This document shows, in pieces, positions 26,860-40,169 of a DNA stretch of 64,000 nucleotides (its first letter is position 1; the number at the start of each line of letters is the position of its first letter). Where the stretch lies: assembly GCF_019578655.1 (NCBI RefSeq), contig NC_063258.1:24742802-24806801 (forward strand), written 5' to 3'. A program made the translations under genes and the position numbers. The notes beneath the pieces are model-generated. The model was not told the origin of the DNA, searched no databases, and saw only the letters and a program-made list of their open reading frames with translations. Source of the stretch: Ricinus communis. Lineage: Eukaryota > Streptophyta > Magnoliopsida > Malpighiales > Euphorbiaceae.

Positions 26860-28310
26860 GATTTTAGTGATGTATTAGTGACTGAACGTTCCTCGCTAAT
26901 TAGCAACAATCAACTATACCATTGCTAAAGTTTGGCGTGCGATTGATGGCATATTTAGCGACAGACAACTCCGTAGCTACCAACATATTTTTATCGCTAA
27001 TTAGCGACAAAGTATGTGTTCCTAGCTAATTAGCAATGAATTGTTTGTCACTAAGTAGGGATAGTTGTTACTAAAGTTTAGTGCGTGATAGGCACCATGT
27101 TTAGCGACAGATATCTCCGTTGCTAATTAGTGACAGATTAAAGACATAAAATTCTGTCGTTAATTTTAAAATTTATTTCCAACCTTTTTTTTTCTCCCGC
27201 TCATATATTTGTTTAGTGACGAAACATTTCATCGCTAAGTATAAAAAGAAATTCTCACCCATATTTTCATTTTTCCACTCATTTATAATGTTAGCGGTAG
27301 AATAATGTTCGATGCTAATTTTAAAATAAAATTCCCACTCAATTCTTTTATTTTTCTGTTTATTTTATGTTTTAGCGACGGATTAGTAACAGATTCCACA
27401 TTGTCTCTAATTCTTTAAAAATTCACCTTTTTTTCTTCATTCCATCATTTTTACTCTATCGTTATACCTTTCTTTCTCTCTTTTTTTCATTTTTCATTTT
27501 TCATTTTTCTCCTTTTTAATCTTTGTTCCCCATTATTTTATATTTTATCGTTATTTCTTTTTTCTTATTTTTTTTTCATTTTTCTTTGTTCTTCTCTCTT
27601 TTTATTTTTTTCTCTTTTTTAATCTTTATTCTCCATTTACTTTTTTTCTTTATTTTTCTCTCTTCATTTATCTTTTTCTTTTCATCTCTCCATTCTTTCA
27701 TTTTTTTTTCTTTTTACAACCTCTTCTTTTTTTTTACTTTTTTCATTTCTCTTCTTTCTTTTATTTTTTCCATTTCTCACTTTTGTTCTTTTCTTTATTA
27801 TTACACTTACTTTATCTCTTTTCATTTTTTCTATTACTTTTCATTTTTTCTTATAATATTTATTATTAACTTTATTAATATAATTTTTTCATTTTTCTTG
27901 TATTTTTATTATTTTTATTTTATAATAAAATTAATTAAACATTATAACATACAAATAAAAACACAATAATAATTAATTTATTAAAAAACTAATTGATATT
28001 AAATTAAAAATAAAAATAAAAATAACTAAAAATATATCATTAAAAGTAAAATATTTATCAATGGATTTTGTGTGTTTTTTTTTTAAATAAAATAATTTAG
28101 CGATGGATTTTTGTTGCCATCGCTAAATTTAGCAAGGGACTGTTCGTCGCTAATAAAGAAACTCTTGCCCCTGACATTAGCGATGGAGTATCCGTCGCTA
28201 AAGAAAAAAGGCCTTAGCAACAGATAAAAAAATTCATCACTAAAGCATTTGTGACAATCGGCTTAATAAGGGCCACACGTCTGTCGCCAATCTGTCGCTA
28301 AAAGTTTTTA
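26860..28310. mobile_element. CACTA-like transposon remnant with GTCGCTAA/TTAGCGAC motifs
   Basis: Variants of TTAGCGACGGA and its complement TCCGTCGCTAA recur at both ends of this block (about 26880-27400 and 28090-28310), flanking a T/C-rich low-complexity core (about 27420-27930). Dense TTAGCGACGGA motifs in both orientations are, in my knowledge of dicot genomes, typical of subterminal repeats in CACTA (En/Spm) elements. I do not find the expected CACTACAAGAAA termini or any transposase, so this is at best a decayed or internally deleted copy. Confidence 0.5.
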
Positions 28311-29889
28311 GATAAATTAGTATATGTATCAAATTGTAAAAAGTTAAAAGGCCAAATGTATATTTATGCTCTTGAGTTTTTTACTATTTAGTCATTTTTA
28401 ATACTCTAATTTTTAATTTAATCTAACAAATAGATCAACTTGCTTTTTTAATGATATTTTACTATTATCTCATATGGGTCTTCATTCAATAAGTCCACAT
28501 GTATTATATAAAAGTTTTTAAATATTACTAAAAAAATATAGTTAAAGTATATGTTAGGTTAAATTGAAAATTAAAGATATTTAAATATTAAAAAAGATAT
28601 AATTCAAGTGTCTATTAGGTTAAATAAAAAATTAGAATGTTAAACTGACAAATCAATACAAGTTCGTAGGTATAAATATACAATTAGCTAAGTTAAAATA
28701 TAAAATTGGTTTGGTATTATATAAATGTCGAATATATTTTTATTAAATTAACAAATTTTAATTAATGAGCCCTAAAAGTCATACCTTGCCTTTTGTTTTC
28801 TTCCTTTTAAATGTTTATAGACATAAGATTTTAAGGCGACACATGTAAATGCATAGTTACACAAGCGAATTGTTCTTTTCTTTGAAAAGTATTTGCCTAC
28901 TTTAGCTTACTCTTTTAACTTATGATTCCATTTATATATTAAACTAATAGCTACATAAGTATTACATTTTTTATATGTCTTCAATACGTCAATCATCTTA
29001 TTTTTAAGTATAAAATGCTTAGAATACATACTATTTACTTATTTATTGCCATATATAGTAGTCAAACACATACAGGGAAACTCACCACACCTATATTGAA
29101 GTGAGAGATTCAGTAGATGTTCTATGTATTGATGGCCAATTGATCAATAGTATCTCTAATGGATGTATTATTAAAACATATTGGGCAACCAAATTAACAA
29201 TAAATACCATATATCTATAAACTAGTCTTCAGAAAATGCATCAGCTAGCTAGCATACAAGACCTGAATGGCATATGAAAAACTGATATCAAATGGAGCCA
29301 CAGACAATAGGACATAATATCTTGACTTGGGCAATTCAAATTGAGTGAATAAAGCAAATCAAATATGGGCATAGTTACTACCAACGATCTCCACCGGCTT
29401 TCATTTACCTTAAATTTTGAAGAATATGGTGGTCACATGGAGGGCCATTTCTCTATGCAAGGTTTGTTAATAGATGTATAACTTATTGATGTCATATACA
29501 TGAATTATTATACATATATATGCATTATTGAGAGAAAATCATTAAAGAAAACAATGTCTTGTTTCCTAACGGAATTTTCAACTGTCAAAAACTAAATAAT
29601 GTGTAGGCATAAATAATAATGTTCAACTCTTAGTAAAGTATATATCCCATGTTCTTTGTGTTCTGTTGGATATTTGTTTGAGTCGAGAGATTCAATGGAA
29701 ATGGGGCATGCCATGCCCTAATAATGGGGTCTGAAAATGACATTAGCTTAGTTTACTGAATAGTGATTGCACTGTCGAACGCGGAGAGAAGTGAACTAAT
29801 TAAGGAGGAGAATAAGACTATGTCTCGAGTTGATGTTGGGTGTTTGTAGGGTTAAAATCTTTTCAATTTAATAGATTAATGTTTTTAAA

Positions 29890-31200
29890 TTTTTTTATAA
29901 ACTGTATACTTTTGCATAACAATTCATATGTTAATAAGTTTATCCAGTTGTTTTAGAATCTCTATATATATTAATTTTTGAAATTTAAATTTTTTTCATA
30001 TGTGTGTTTAATTGTTTGTTTTGATTTATGTACTTAATTTCGATACATGAGACTCAAATTTATGTATAATTTTATAGTTTTTTCTATTAATTTTTTAATT
30101 AATAAGTTACGTTCCTAATTAAACACTCATTCTAATTCTAACAAATAACATATTAATAATAAATTAGTTTTCTTATTAGATAATAATTATTCTAAAAAAA
30201 GCATATTAATTAAAAAAATAGTTTTCTAATTAAATAATAATTTTAATTATAAAAAGAATATTTTTAAATATTATGTTCACTAATAAATTGATTTTTAATT
30301 ATTATAATAATTCTAATTTTAAATTGTAATATCAGTTATATTGATAGTATTAAGTTATATAATATTAAAATTAATAAATAAATATATTAAAATAATTATT
30401 CATAAAATTTTAAAAATAATTAAGAACATTTAAAAATAGTGAGTTTGCTATTATTCTTTAAAATATTATAAATCAATATTAAATATTAAAAAATTTATTA
30501 AATTGTATCTATACACTTGATTTTATAATCGAAATAATAAAGGCTGTGCAACGAATAAGTAATTTTTTTGACATATATGCTTAATTTTTGACACACAAGA
30601 TTTTATTTTAACATGTGTACTTACTTTTGATATATGTAATTTTATAGTGTTTTCTATTAATTTATTGATTCATAAATTACATTCATAATTAAATATTGAT
30701 TCTAATCCTAAAAATAGCATATTAATTATATTTTAATATTATTTAACTAATAAATAGTTTTTTAATCAAATGATACTAATTTTATTATAAGAAATAGCAT
30801 AATAATTATATTTTAATATCATATTAACTAGTAAATTAATTTTTTAATTAAATAATAATTTTAATTCTAAAAAATAACATCTTAAATTATATTTTTAATA
30901 TTATACTCAATAATAAATTAATTTTTAAATTATATAATAAATCTTTAATCCTAACATATATTAATATCAATTATATTGATATATTAATTTATATAATATT
31001 AAAATTAATTAATAAATAAATTTTATATTATTATATCAATATTTTTTAAAATTTTAAAAAATTAAAGACATTAAAAATAGTTAGTTTGCTATTATTTTTT
31101 AAATTTTTATAAATTAATATTAAATATTTAAAATTCTACTTATTTGTTATATAATCAAAATAATAATAATAATCATGCAATGTATGATTAAACAACTAGT
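29890..31200 (+). repeat. AT-rich dispersed repeat, two head-to-tail units
   Basis: Two related units of roughly 650 bp (about 29890-30555 and 30556-31200) share ordered phrases: TTTTATAGTTTTTTCTATTAA, then ATTCTAATTCTAA blocks, ATAAATTAATTTTTAAT blocks, a TAGTTTGCTATTATT phrase and an ATAATCGAAATAATAA-like end. The same family occurs in reverse complement at about 47600-48990. No coding capacity is seen; the class is unknown. Confidence 0.7.
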
Positions 31201-34200
31201 TTGAATATAAATATTTATTTTTCAATCTATTTTTAAAAAAAAAATTTATTAATGGTGAAAAGAATGATGTTATAAGTTGATACTTATTGAGAGAGGAAAA
31301 CTGAATCAACAAAAGATTTAATGCATTCGTATGTAAACTGTGTGAATTAATATACACTTGTAAAATTTTTAATGATTACATTATTAATCAAGAATAAGGC
31401 TTTTTCCTAACTCATAAATATTCATTTTTAATAATTCTAGTTAATCGACTTAATAAATTATAAGATTATTATTAAAATAAATTAAAAATATGAGTATTTA
31501 TTTTAAAATTATAAAAATAAATAAATAAAATTATTAAAGATATAAATTTTAATATTTAATTGATAACTAGCCATTTATATATTTATCTCTAGAAGTAATT
31601 TTTAAAATTAAAAAATTAATAAAATAAAAAAGATACTGCTTTTATCCGGTTCAATTCCAAACGGGTTTATATATGTTTTTCTTTTTCTTTATTACGTTCA
31701 ACAGAAAGAAAAAGGAGAATGAGAGGATCAATAAGTTAATTATTTATTACAAATATATAGAATCATAGCTCAGTCAGTCAGCAGTCAAAGATTGGAAGAA
31801 TAGTTAGTTAGCATGGGCCTGTTGGAACTTTTTCAACTTTAATTTTTATAAATACTTTTTAGCATCCTGAAATTAAGGAAAACGATTGCCAAGTCAATGG
31901 ACGGCAAATAAATGGATAAAATGGGTCCTTTCAAAAGTACCTCTCAAAAAGAAAAAAGATAAATGCAAAAGAAAAGTGAATGAAGATCACATCACATGTA
32001 AAGAATCCATTAACAATCCACTTCAAAAAGTTTGTAATAAGAGAACCTAATCCATAACATGGAATCTACCTAAGTGATGTTTGGTAAGAAATCATTGAAG
32101 TGAAAAGATACAAAATATTTTCCTCCTTCAACTATAACGTATATGGTGATGTATAGGGTTCTCAATTTTTGACACGATTCGATCAAACAATACTATACGA
32201 TACGTAGTTAAACGGATTTAGATTTATAATAAACAAGTTCGAGTCATAAACATGTCAATCTATTTATGACACAAAAAATAATTAAATTTAAACGGGTTAA
32301 CCCACATAATTCATAAGTAACACTAATAAACACATCTATTTAAACGTGTTCATAAATTAACAGATATATACGATATATATAAACACGCTCTTCATGTATT
32401 TATATAAATAATTTTATCATTTGTAAAATATAATTATATTTTAAGATAATAATTTAAATTTTAGTTGTTTTATAATTAAATATTTTTAAATTTCCAGCCC
32501 TAAATATATATATATATATATATATATAATTAGAAATAAAATAAAAAAATTTATTAGTTTTAAATAATCAAAATATTTATTAATCATTCAACGACTATAA
32601 ATATAATTTGCCTAGATTATATATCTATTATATTAAAGGCACACATTTATCGAATTGGTAAATTTTTTTTAAGATGTGTTTAAAAGTGGCGTTTTATATT
32701 AAAAGATTAGATTTTTAATTTTTTATTTAATAAATTAATTTTAACTTTTTATAAATTATTTTTTAAATTTGCCTTTGAGTAAAAGTATTAAATTTATCCT
32801 TTCTAAAAATAAATTTTTAAATTTAAAAAGTATAATAAAATTAAAGTTAAAGTTAAAATTAGAAAATGCCATATATATATATAAAAGGTTTATTGTGGAC
32901 AAGTATGTTTTTCTAATTTGTATATGGCAATGGGCATGGAGATGAGATGCGATGAGAAAGTTTATCTTATGTATGGAACATAAAATTAGAGTGGTAGAAG
33001 CATATAATTTTAATGGATACCGTCCGACCACTTCACTATAGGTTGATTGAGGAAACATGATTCTATTTATTTTACTTTCTTTTGAAACTGACAAATGCAA
33101 ATTAATGTTGGTAAGAATAATGGGTCGGATGCTAGTAGTATCCAGTTGCATTCATCCACTAGGAATGGATCCCACCACATCACATACTATACGACGTCGG
33201 CTAAGAAAAAGACATCTTGTGACCAGGTAACTTAGTTCAAATTGTCTACATGTCTAAAACTGATAGCTAAGATTTGCTCAGGACTTTTACATTTCTGTCT
33301 TTTGACGAGGAATCTTTAGTTTCTTGTCCTAGAGAACCAACATGGGAATTAACTATCTGTTAGGGTAACTATTCCATTTGGTACTCTAATTTTTTAATTT
33401 TTCTTTTTATACCGAACTTTGTATTTTAACTCTCAAATTGAGTTATCTAAAAAGATTCTGATGAACTTTAGATGACATATTAGCTAGAGAGCTATTAAAA
33501 TTCGTTGTTTTAGACACAATACTAGTAGAGATTTAATTAATTATTATTTAAATCAACATTTAAGACATATGCATTTTACTTAGTACGTTGATTTAAATCT
33601 TAATTAATTAAATTATCCAGTAATGCGGTGTATAATATAATAACTTTTAAAAATATATTCCTATTCCGGCTAACACATCATTTCAATTTGGTCGAAATTT
33701 TTTCAAGCAACTCGAACTGAAACTAAAAAATAAAAGGACCAGTAATAAAAGGGAAAAAAAATGGTATCAAATGTAAACGTAGTGCAAGATTCTGGCACCA
33801 AACAGGATAATACCCGTTCTGATACTTATCTTTTCTCAAGGCATTTGCCCATGAATGTTTAAGTGTCGACAAGAATATCACTGCTTCATGTGTGTGACAG
33901 TTCTGAAGGTGTTTCAGGCTTCAACTCGCAGAGGCACCCCCGTCATGTTTGGCAAGATGGAATGTGTTGGAGCCAAATCTTTCATAAGCAGTGAACCTTA
34001 GCATGAAGAGAAAGAGTAAAGACTTATATAAAAGAGGTGAAAACCCACCCTCATGTCTCTCGGTCTATAGCCAAAATTTGGTTCAGGCGAGATTGTTCCA
34101 AGACGTATGTATGATCAAGAAAAGCTCAAGCCTCATTCAAAGGTTTGAGTATCCATCTAGAGGCCAATTTTATTCTGTTTTTCTATGTTAGGTCCTATTG

Positions 34201-34591
34201 AATCTAGAACCTAATAATTTAAATCGGGCCCGAAAAATCGAGCACAACCCGCAAAATGAACTGATATTATTAGGCGAACATGCTAAGGCCACCTCACATA
34301 TGACAAATTGGAAGTGTGATAAGGTTTATTTTTGGCAACTGTGTAAATTTAAAAAAAAAAAAAACCAATTTTTCTAATTTTTTTAAATTTACAGTGTAAT
34401 TATTTTTTAACTGTTTTCATTTTCTTTTAGCTGTTTTTAAAAGAAAAGCAAAAATCAACTAAAACCCTAAATTTGAAAAAGAAAAGTTAAAAACCATATT
34501 TTTGTGATAGTATAACACAGTAAAAATAAAAAATAAATAAATAAAAGAAATAATACATTTAATAAAAAAACAAAATTCATGAGTATTTCTG

Positions 34592-34623
<32 letters not shown>

Positions 34624-34873
34624 TAATTTTTCATGTGGAAAATAGGTTTACATGTACGTGTTGTAAGTAATTTTCGTTGTAGTATTTGTTTCACAGCATA
34701 AAGCCACTTGCATGCTTCTTCTGGTGCATAAGTAAAACCACAAAAGAATTCTCCTACTTACCATTTCTTGCAAGAATTTAGCCAACTCAAAAACTTAAAA
34801 ACCTATGCAATTATAGAGGGTATGTGTGCTATTTTCAGAAGTGAGCAAATTACTAAATTTGAAAATGCTGCTC

Positions 34874-34920
<47 letters not shown>
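34874..34920 (+). repeat. (AAT)n microsatellite
   Basis: About 16 uninterrupted AAT units, likely variable in length between individuals. Confidence 0.95.
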
Positions 34921-35603
34921 GTAAGAATATTAATAAATAAATAAATAAAATATATATCAGTTTGACGCATAAATTGAGATATACGTAAAATATACAAGAG
35001 TTTTTCTTATTTCTAAAATAAAAATGATGGACTCCCTTTCATCTCTTAATGTTGAAACCCTATAATCTTTTTGGTTCAATCAGCTACTTTTTTCTTTCAC
35101 TTTTTTCTGGGTCAAAGAGAGAGGCATAGCAAATATTTTCAAACAAATTCACCAACTGTGATTTTTGAAAGAAAAAAAAAATACTAACAATTATGTCAAT
35201 AATTGTCACAAAATTTTTCTGGAACATGAACAAAATAAAATCGAACATATTTCTGAATGCAAACAGTATGAATGACCTTGCTTTCAAGGTTTTTCAGAGA
35301 CTTCCATTATTCATCAAATTTCATACGGGTTGAAAATTGGAATCTCAAACAAACGAAGATTTTTCTTGAAAAGAACAACCAACTTGAAATATATATAAGT
35401 ACATTGCCATTGCAATACAACAAAAATTTGTTTTCATCATATACACTTATCTGCCATTTCTGCTACTGCCACCTTTGTGCCTAATACACGACTGGATGCA
35501 TATATATCTTTATATATCTGTACTTTCATGAAAATTAACAAAAAAAAAAAAAAAAGTAATCATGGAGCAAACCCAGAAATACAAAGAAAACAAAACCCTA
35601 ACT

Positions 35604-36086
35604 TCAACTGCACACAATCTCCCTTTTGGGCGACTGGGGCAACCTTGAAGAGAAACTCCTCAAATGATACTCACTTTCAACACTCTCATCATTCCCTTCA
35701 TCAAAATTCAAAGCATAACTCATAGCATCGTACCGAAAATTCGCAGAAAGCGAATGGCGCCTCCGATGGCCACGTCCGTGTGAATGAGCGTGGCCATTGC
35801 TTTGTCCATGTCCATGTGTAAGTCCTTGCGCATTCCGACCTATACGTGTAATGAAGTTCTTACATTTGTCAATGGAGGAGGTCCGAATAAGAGTAGGTTG
35901 TTTTGGATGTGCACTTGAATTCTCTGAGTCGACGGCAGGGGAGGACGGTAAAGAGCCAGTATTCTGATTATGATTATTATTTCTGCGGAAAGCAGAAGGT
36001 AAACATGCAATGTATTTATGTTTAAGCTTTTGTTTAAAAGATGGAGAGGATGGAGAAGTGGGTGTGCTGTTGTTTGTTTCCTCCAT
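35604..36086 (-). CDS. Small plant protein with GH-rich segment and YALNFD motif
   Basis: Intronless frame of 160 aa; start ATG at 36086-36084 (MEETNN), stop TGA at 35604-35606. A frame extension to 36092 would need a TTG start and is not used. The N-terminus is S/T/P-rich, followed by a basic segment (FKQKLKHKYIACLPSAFRR), an asparagine patch, a Gly/His-rich stretch (HGHGQSNGHAHSHGRGH) and a basic RRRHS that could be a kinase target. The C-terminus carries YDAMSYALNFDEG and FSSRLP, matching the paralogue at 13001-13462. Function unknown; the His/Gly stretch could bind metal ions, which is speculation. A TATA-like AT run (about 36135-36150) lies some 50-60 bp upstream of the ATG. Confidence 0.82.
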   Translation of the reverse strand: MEETNNSTPTSPSSPSFKQKLKHKYIACLPSAFRRNNNHNQNTGSLPSSPAVDSENSSAHPKQPTLIRTSSIDKCKNFITRIGRNAQGLTHGHGQSNGHAHSHGRGHRRRHSLSANFRYDAMSYALNFDEGNDESVESEYHLRSFSSRLPQSPKREIVCS

Positions 36087-36999
36087 GATCAATATGGTTA
36101 AGAGAGGTGAAAAAGATTGAAAGGATATGGAAAAGTATATATAATTATATGAAGGAAAGGGTGTTTTAATGGAGGAGAGAAGAAGAGAAGAATGCGGCCA
36201 TGTGAGGAAGTAGTTTTTATTTGTGGCCGGAATTTTAGGAGATGCGGAAGTAGTTGTTGTTTTTCGTTCTTGTATAGAAGGTTGGTTTTTTTAGACTTTG
36301 TTACATTTTTAACCTATTTTATCCATGTAAAAATATACAAATTATAAATGCATTGTCACATTGTTAAATTGTAAATTTGAACTAAGGTGAGATATTAAAA
36401 TTCATCTACATATTTTTACTTTTAAGATATAATACCTTGAATTCGAATTTTTGACAAATTATATCATGGATTCAGATACACATGGTATTATGAACCTGAA
36501 TCATCCTACACGTAAGTAGTTTTTTTTTTTTTTTCAGGATTTTGTTTGGTTGTTTTTTTATTGTATTCTATTTGTGTTCTTTTCTTTTCTTATGTAACTT
36601 TTTGGATAATAAAATGGTAATGTCACAAATTGATTAATTAATTATAAAATTCAGAATATGATTTTTATATTTGGTATTTGGTAAATTAATAATTTTATTA
36701 AGTATTAAATTTCAAAAATTATTTTATTTACTATTAAATATTAGTTATTATTTTATTTATAATCTTTTTAATAGTGATTTTCTCCATTCCATACTAATGG
36801 ACCTTTTTTTAGTATTTCATTTGGATTAAAAAAAACTTAATTGGCTTAATTATAGAGAACATATAGCTAATTGAGACTAAATAACTCTTTTATAAATTTT
36901 AATGTGTGCATTATATTAAAAATGAATCTCAAGTATATATTTAATGAACTTATAGTCTGTAGATAATGAACCTGTTGTTTTTTTAACATATGAATACTT

Positions 37000-38500
37000 A
37001 TTTATTTTATGTACAAATGTTATATTCATTAGTTATAAAATGTATATTCATTTATTATTAGTGTCTGATGCATTAAACATGAACTTTAGACTCATCATTT
37101 ATAAAGTATATATTCATTTATTATTAGTATCAGAATTTTAAGTTCATTACTTATAAATTGTTTATACATATGTTATTAGTATAAGTTTTATTACATATAA
37201 AGTGTGTATTTATTAATTTTTAATTATGAACTTGTTCTTAGCATATGAATATGCTATTTATTACTTATAAAATGTAAATTTATTTATTATTAGTGTTAAG
37301 TTGATACATAAACTTTAGATTAATTATTTATAAAATGTATATTCATATGATATTAGTGTCGGGTCTATTGAACATAAATTTTAGATTCATTGCTTATAAA
37401 TTGTATATTCATCTACTATTAGAGTCAGGTTCATTAAATATAAATTTTAGGTTCATTGCTTATAAAATGTATATTTATATGATATTAGTATCTAGTCTAC
37501 TGAATATAAATTTTAGGTTCATTGCTTATAAATTGTATACTATTAGTGTCAGGTTCATTAAACATAAACTTTAGGTTGATTACTTATAAAATATATTATT
37601 GTCAAGTCTACTGAGCATAGATTTTAAGTTTATTATTTATAAATTATATATTTATCTACTATTAGTGTAAGATTCATTAAATATAAAAGTGTATATTTAT
37701 TAATTTTTACTAATGAATTTGTTCTTAACATGTAAATTTATTTTTTAATTTATGATTTTTAAGCTATAATCTATAAGCCTCATGTATATATACAAATGAT
37801 GAATCTACAATTTACAACATATAAAGTATATATTCATTTATTATTAGTATCAGAATTTTAAGTTCATTACTTATAAATTGTTTATACACATGTTATTAGT
37901 TAAGTTTCATTACATATAAAGTGTATATTCATTAATTTTAGTTATGAACTTGTTCTTAACATATGAATATGCTATTTATTACTTATAAAATGTAGATTTA
38001 TTTATTATTAGTGTTAAATTCATTAAACATAAATTTTAGAGTAATTGCTTATAAAATGTATATTCATATAATATTAGTGTCAGGTCTATTGAACATAAAT
38101 TTTAGGTTCATTGCTTATAAATTGTATGTTCATCTACTATTAGTGTCGAGTTCATTAAATATAAATTTAAGGTTCATTGCTTATAAATTATATACTATTA
38201 GTATCGGGTTTATTAAACATAAACTTTAGGTTGATTACTTATAAAATGTATATGCATATGTTATTAGTGTCTCGTCTATTCAACATAAATTTTAGATTCA
38301 TTACTTATAAATTGTATATTCATCTACTATTACTGTAAAATTTATTAAATATAAAAATATATATTTATTAATTTTTACTGGTGAACTTGTTCTTAACATG
38401 TAAATCTATTTTTTAATTTATGATTTTTAAGCTATAATCTATAAATCTCATGTATATATATGTATGATGTATCTACAATTTACAACATATAAATCTACAA
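37000..38500 (+). repeat. 66-bp tandem repeat within a ~700-bp higher-order duplication
   Basis: Units of about 66 bp built around TTCATTGCTTATAAA and TGTATATTCAT repeat through the block. Because 66 is divisible by three, short frames show repeated peptides such as LLNINFRFIAYK (37335-37574 and 38011-38229); these are not taken as genes. A second level exists: the segment starting ATAAAGTATATATTCATTTA at 37101 recurs at 37821, and the ending TTTTTAAGCTATAATCTATAA near 37757 recurs near 38425, so the block is two diverged copies of roughly 720 and 670 bp. Confidence 0.85.
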
Positions 38501-39199
38501 TTTATTTTATAGATTTAAATTATAATATTGAGGTTTGAAGAAAAAAAGGTTAAAATTATTTTTATTATTTTAGAAATATAAAATTATTTTTTTCTTATGT
38601 TACTTTTAATTATGTTAATTAAAATTTCTATTATTTAAATATTAGTTTTTTAATAAAAGTATTAATATATTCTTAAAAATAAATTTAGTGTTGTAGTAAA
38701 AAGAAATATAAAATATAATAAGTTATAAAAATTGAAATAAAAATATTATAATAATTAATAATAAAATAATAAAAATTAAGGAACGACACATGATAAAAAA
38801 TATTTTATAGTATATTGATTCATCAATCTTGTGATCGATTAATTTGTGGTATTAATTTTTTATTTTTGTCTATTAACCATTTAATGATATAAGACGTGAA
38901 TTAATGTCCAACCAAACAAACCTTAGTTCATTATTTATCAAAATATGCGCCAAACTTTATAACTTAATAATACACGTGTGTTTTGATTTTGGTATATGAT
39001 TCTTCATATTTTGGGGTTCATAATATAATAAATCTGAATTTTTTTCTCCGCATTAGGTGTTAAATTTATACTCTATTAGGACTTTAATAAATAAAAAATA
39101 AAATTATTATTAGTATGATCATCATGCAATATATTTCACATTTAGGACGACGTACTCAATCAAAACTAATAAAAACTTTGATAGAGTTTAAAAGTTATG

Positions 39200-40169
39200 G
39201 TGTATTCAATAATAATTTTAAAAAAAATTTTATAAATCATGAGATATTCAATATAAAACTTTAAAGACTTTAAAAAAGTCTATAAAAATCAGGGAATATT
39301 CAATTACAACACTTAAAAATCTTTAAAAGTAAGTTAGTATTAAAAAAATCATTGATTTTTATAGACATATACTTTTATATACTTTTAATGACTTTTTATG
39401 CATTGTTAGGAATAAAAATTCTCGAGATTTCTCTTTCACTATTCTTCAAAATTTCAATAGACTTTAAAAAGAAAATTTAATACTTTTTCTTTTCAAATTC
39501 TCCTGTATTATCGTCTTCCTTTCTCTTTACTATATTCTCCATTTTAAAAAATATAAAAATTAGATAAAATTTTAGATGCTAAAAATTATTTATTAATAAT
39601 ATTTTGTTATATTTACGCATGCAAAAAATTAATTAAAAGTCTTTATTTTATTTTAAAAGGACCCGTATAAAAATATAAATTTTAAATAAAACATTTAATG
39701 AATTGTTTTGAGTAAACAAACCCACCATATATAGACTTCTAGATTTTATTATGAAGATTATTTTGATAATTTTTTTTGTTGGTAAGCGTAATTATTGGTT
39801 TAAACATTTACTAAATAAGTAATAAACAAAATATAACAAGTATGACATGAATTTGGTGGTTTAATTGGAGACAAATTATAATATGATAATTTTTTTAAAG
39901 AGAATTATTTGCTTGACAAGAAAATAGTGTTTATGTTGTGAGATAAAAAAATTTAAAACTGATATGGTTATGATTAAATTTATTTTTAAATAATTAAATA
40001 ATAGTCTATGAAAATCAATAAAAGTCTATTAATGCTATAAAAATATTTTTTAATAAGTTTATGAAAATTATTCATAAAATCTTGAACTTCATAAAAATTA
40101 TTAAAAATTTGGACACTCTTAAAAGTAATTCAATTAATTTTTTTTAATTTTTTTTTTAATTAAATACAC
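39200..40169. mobile_element. MITE-like non-autonomous DNA element
   Basis: GTGTATTCAAT at 39200-39210 is mirrored by the reverse complement GTGTATTTAAT at 40159-40169. Inside, phrases such as TTAAAGACTTTAAAAAAGTC and ATAAAAATC recur near both ends. No transposase. Target duplications could not be set, so the superfamily is open. Confidence 0.45.

Larger units (their letters stand above)
28311..35603. other. Gene-free repeat-rich DNA
   Basis: A long stretch with no supported gene. It contains dispersed AT-rich repeats (29890-31200), a degraded repeat with AAACGGGTTAACCC-like phrases (about 32180-32400), (AT)n at about 32503-32528 and 34599-34622, and (AAT)n at about 34874-34920. Higher-GC patches at 33780-34250 may be transposon fragments but show no readable protein. 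The 131-codon minus frame at 32756-33151 resembles nothing and is mostly low-complexity. Confidence 0.6.

Noticed and set aside
27523..27969. 148-codon Phe/Ile/Ser-rich frame
   Set aside because: It is a translation of T/C-rich low-complexity DNA inside the CACTA-like block, not a membrane protein.
32756..33151. 131-codon minus-strand frame
   Set aside because: Has an ATG but ends in low-complexity Asn/Phe repeats from AT-rich DNA, with no family resemblance.
36087..36092. Two-codon N-terminal extension of the gene at 35604-36086
   Set aside because: It would require a TTG start; the ATG at 36084-36086 is the natural start.
37335..37574. 79-codon frame with repeated LNINFRFIAYK
   Set aside because: By-product of a 66-bp tandem repeat; no start context, promoter or composition change supports a gene.
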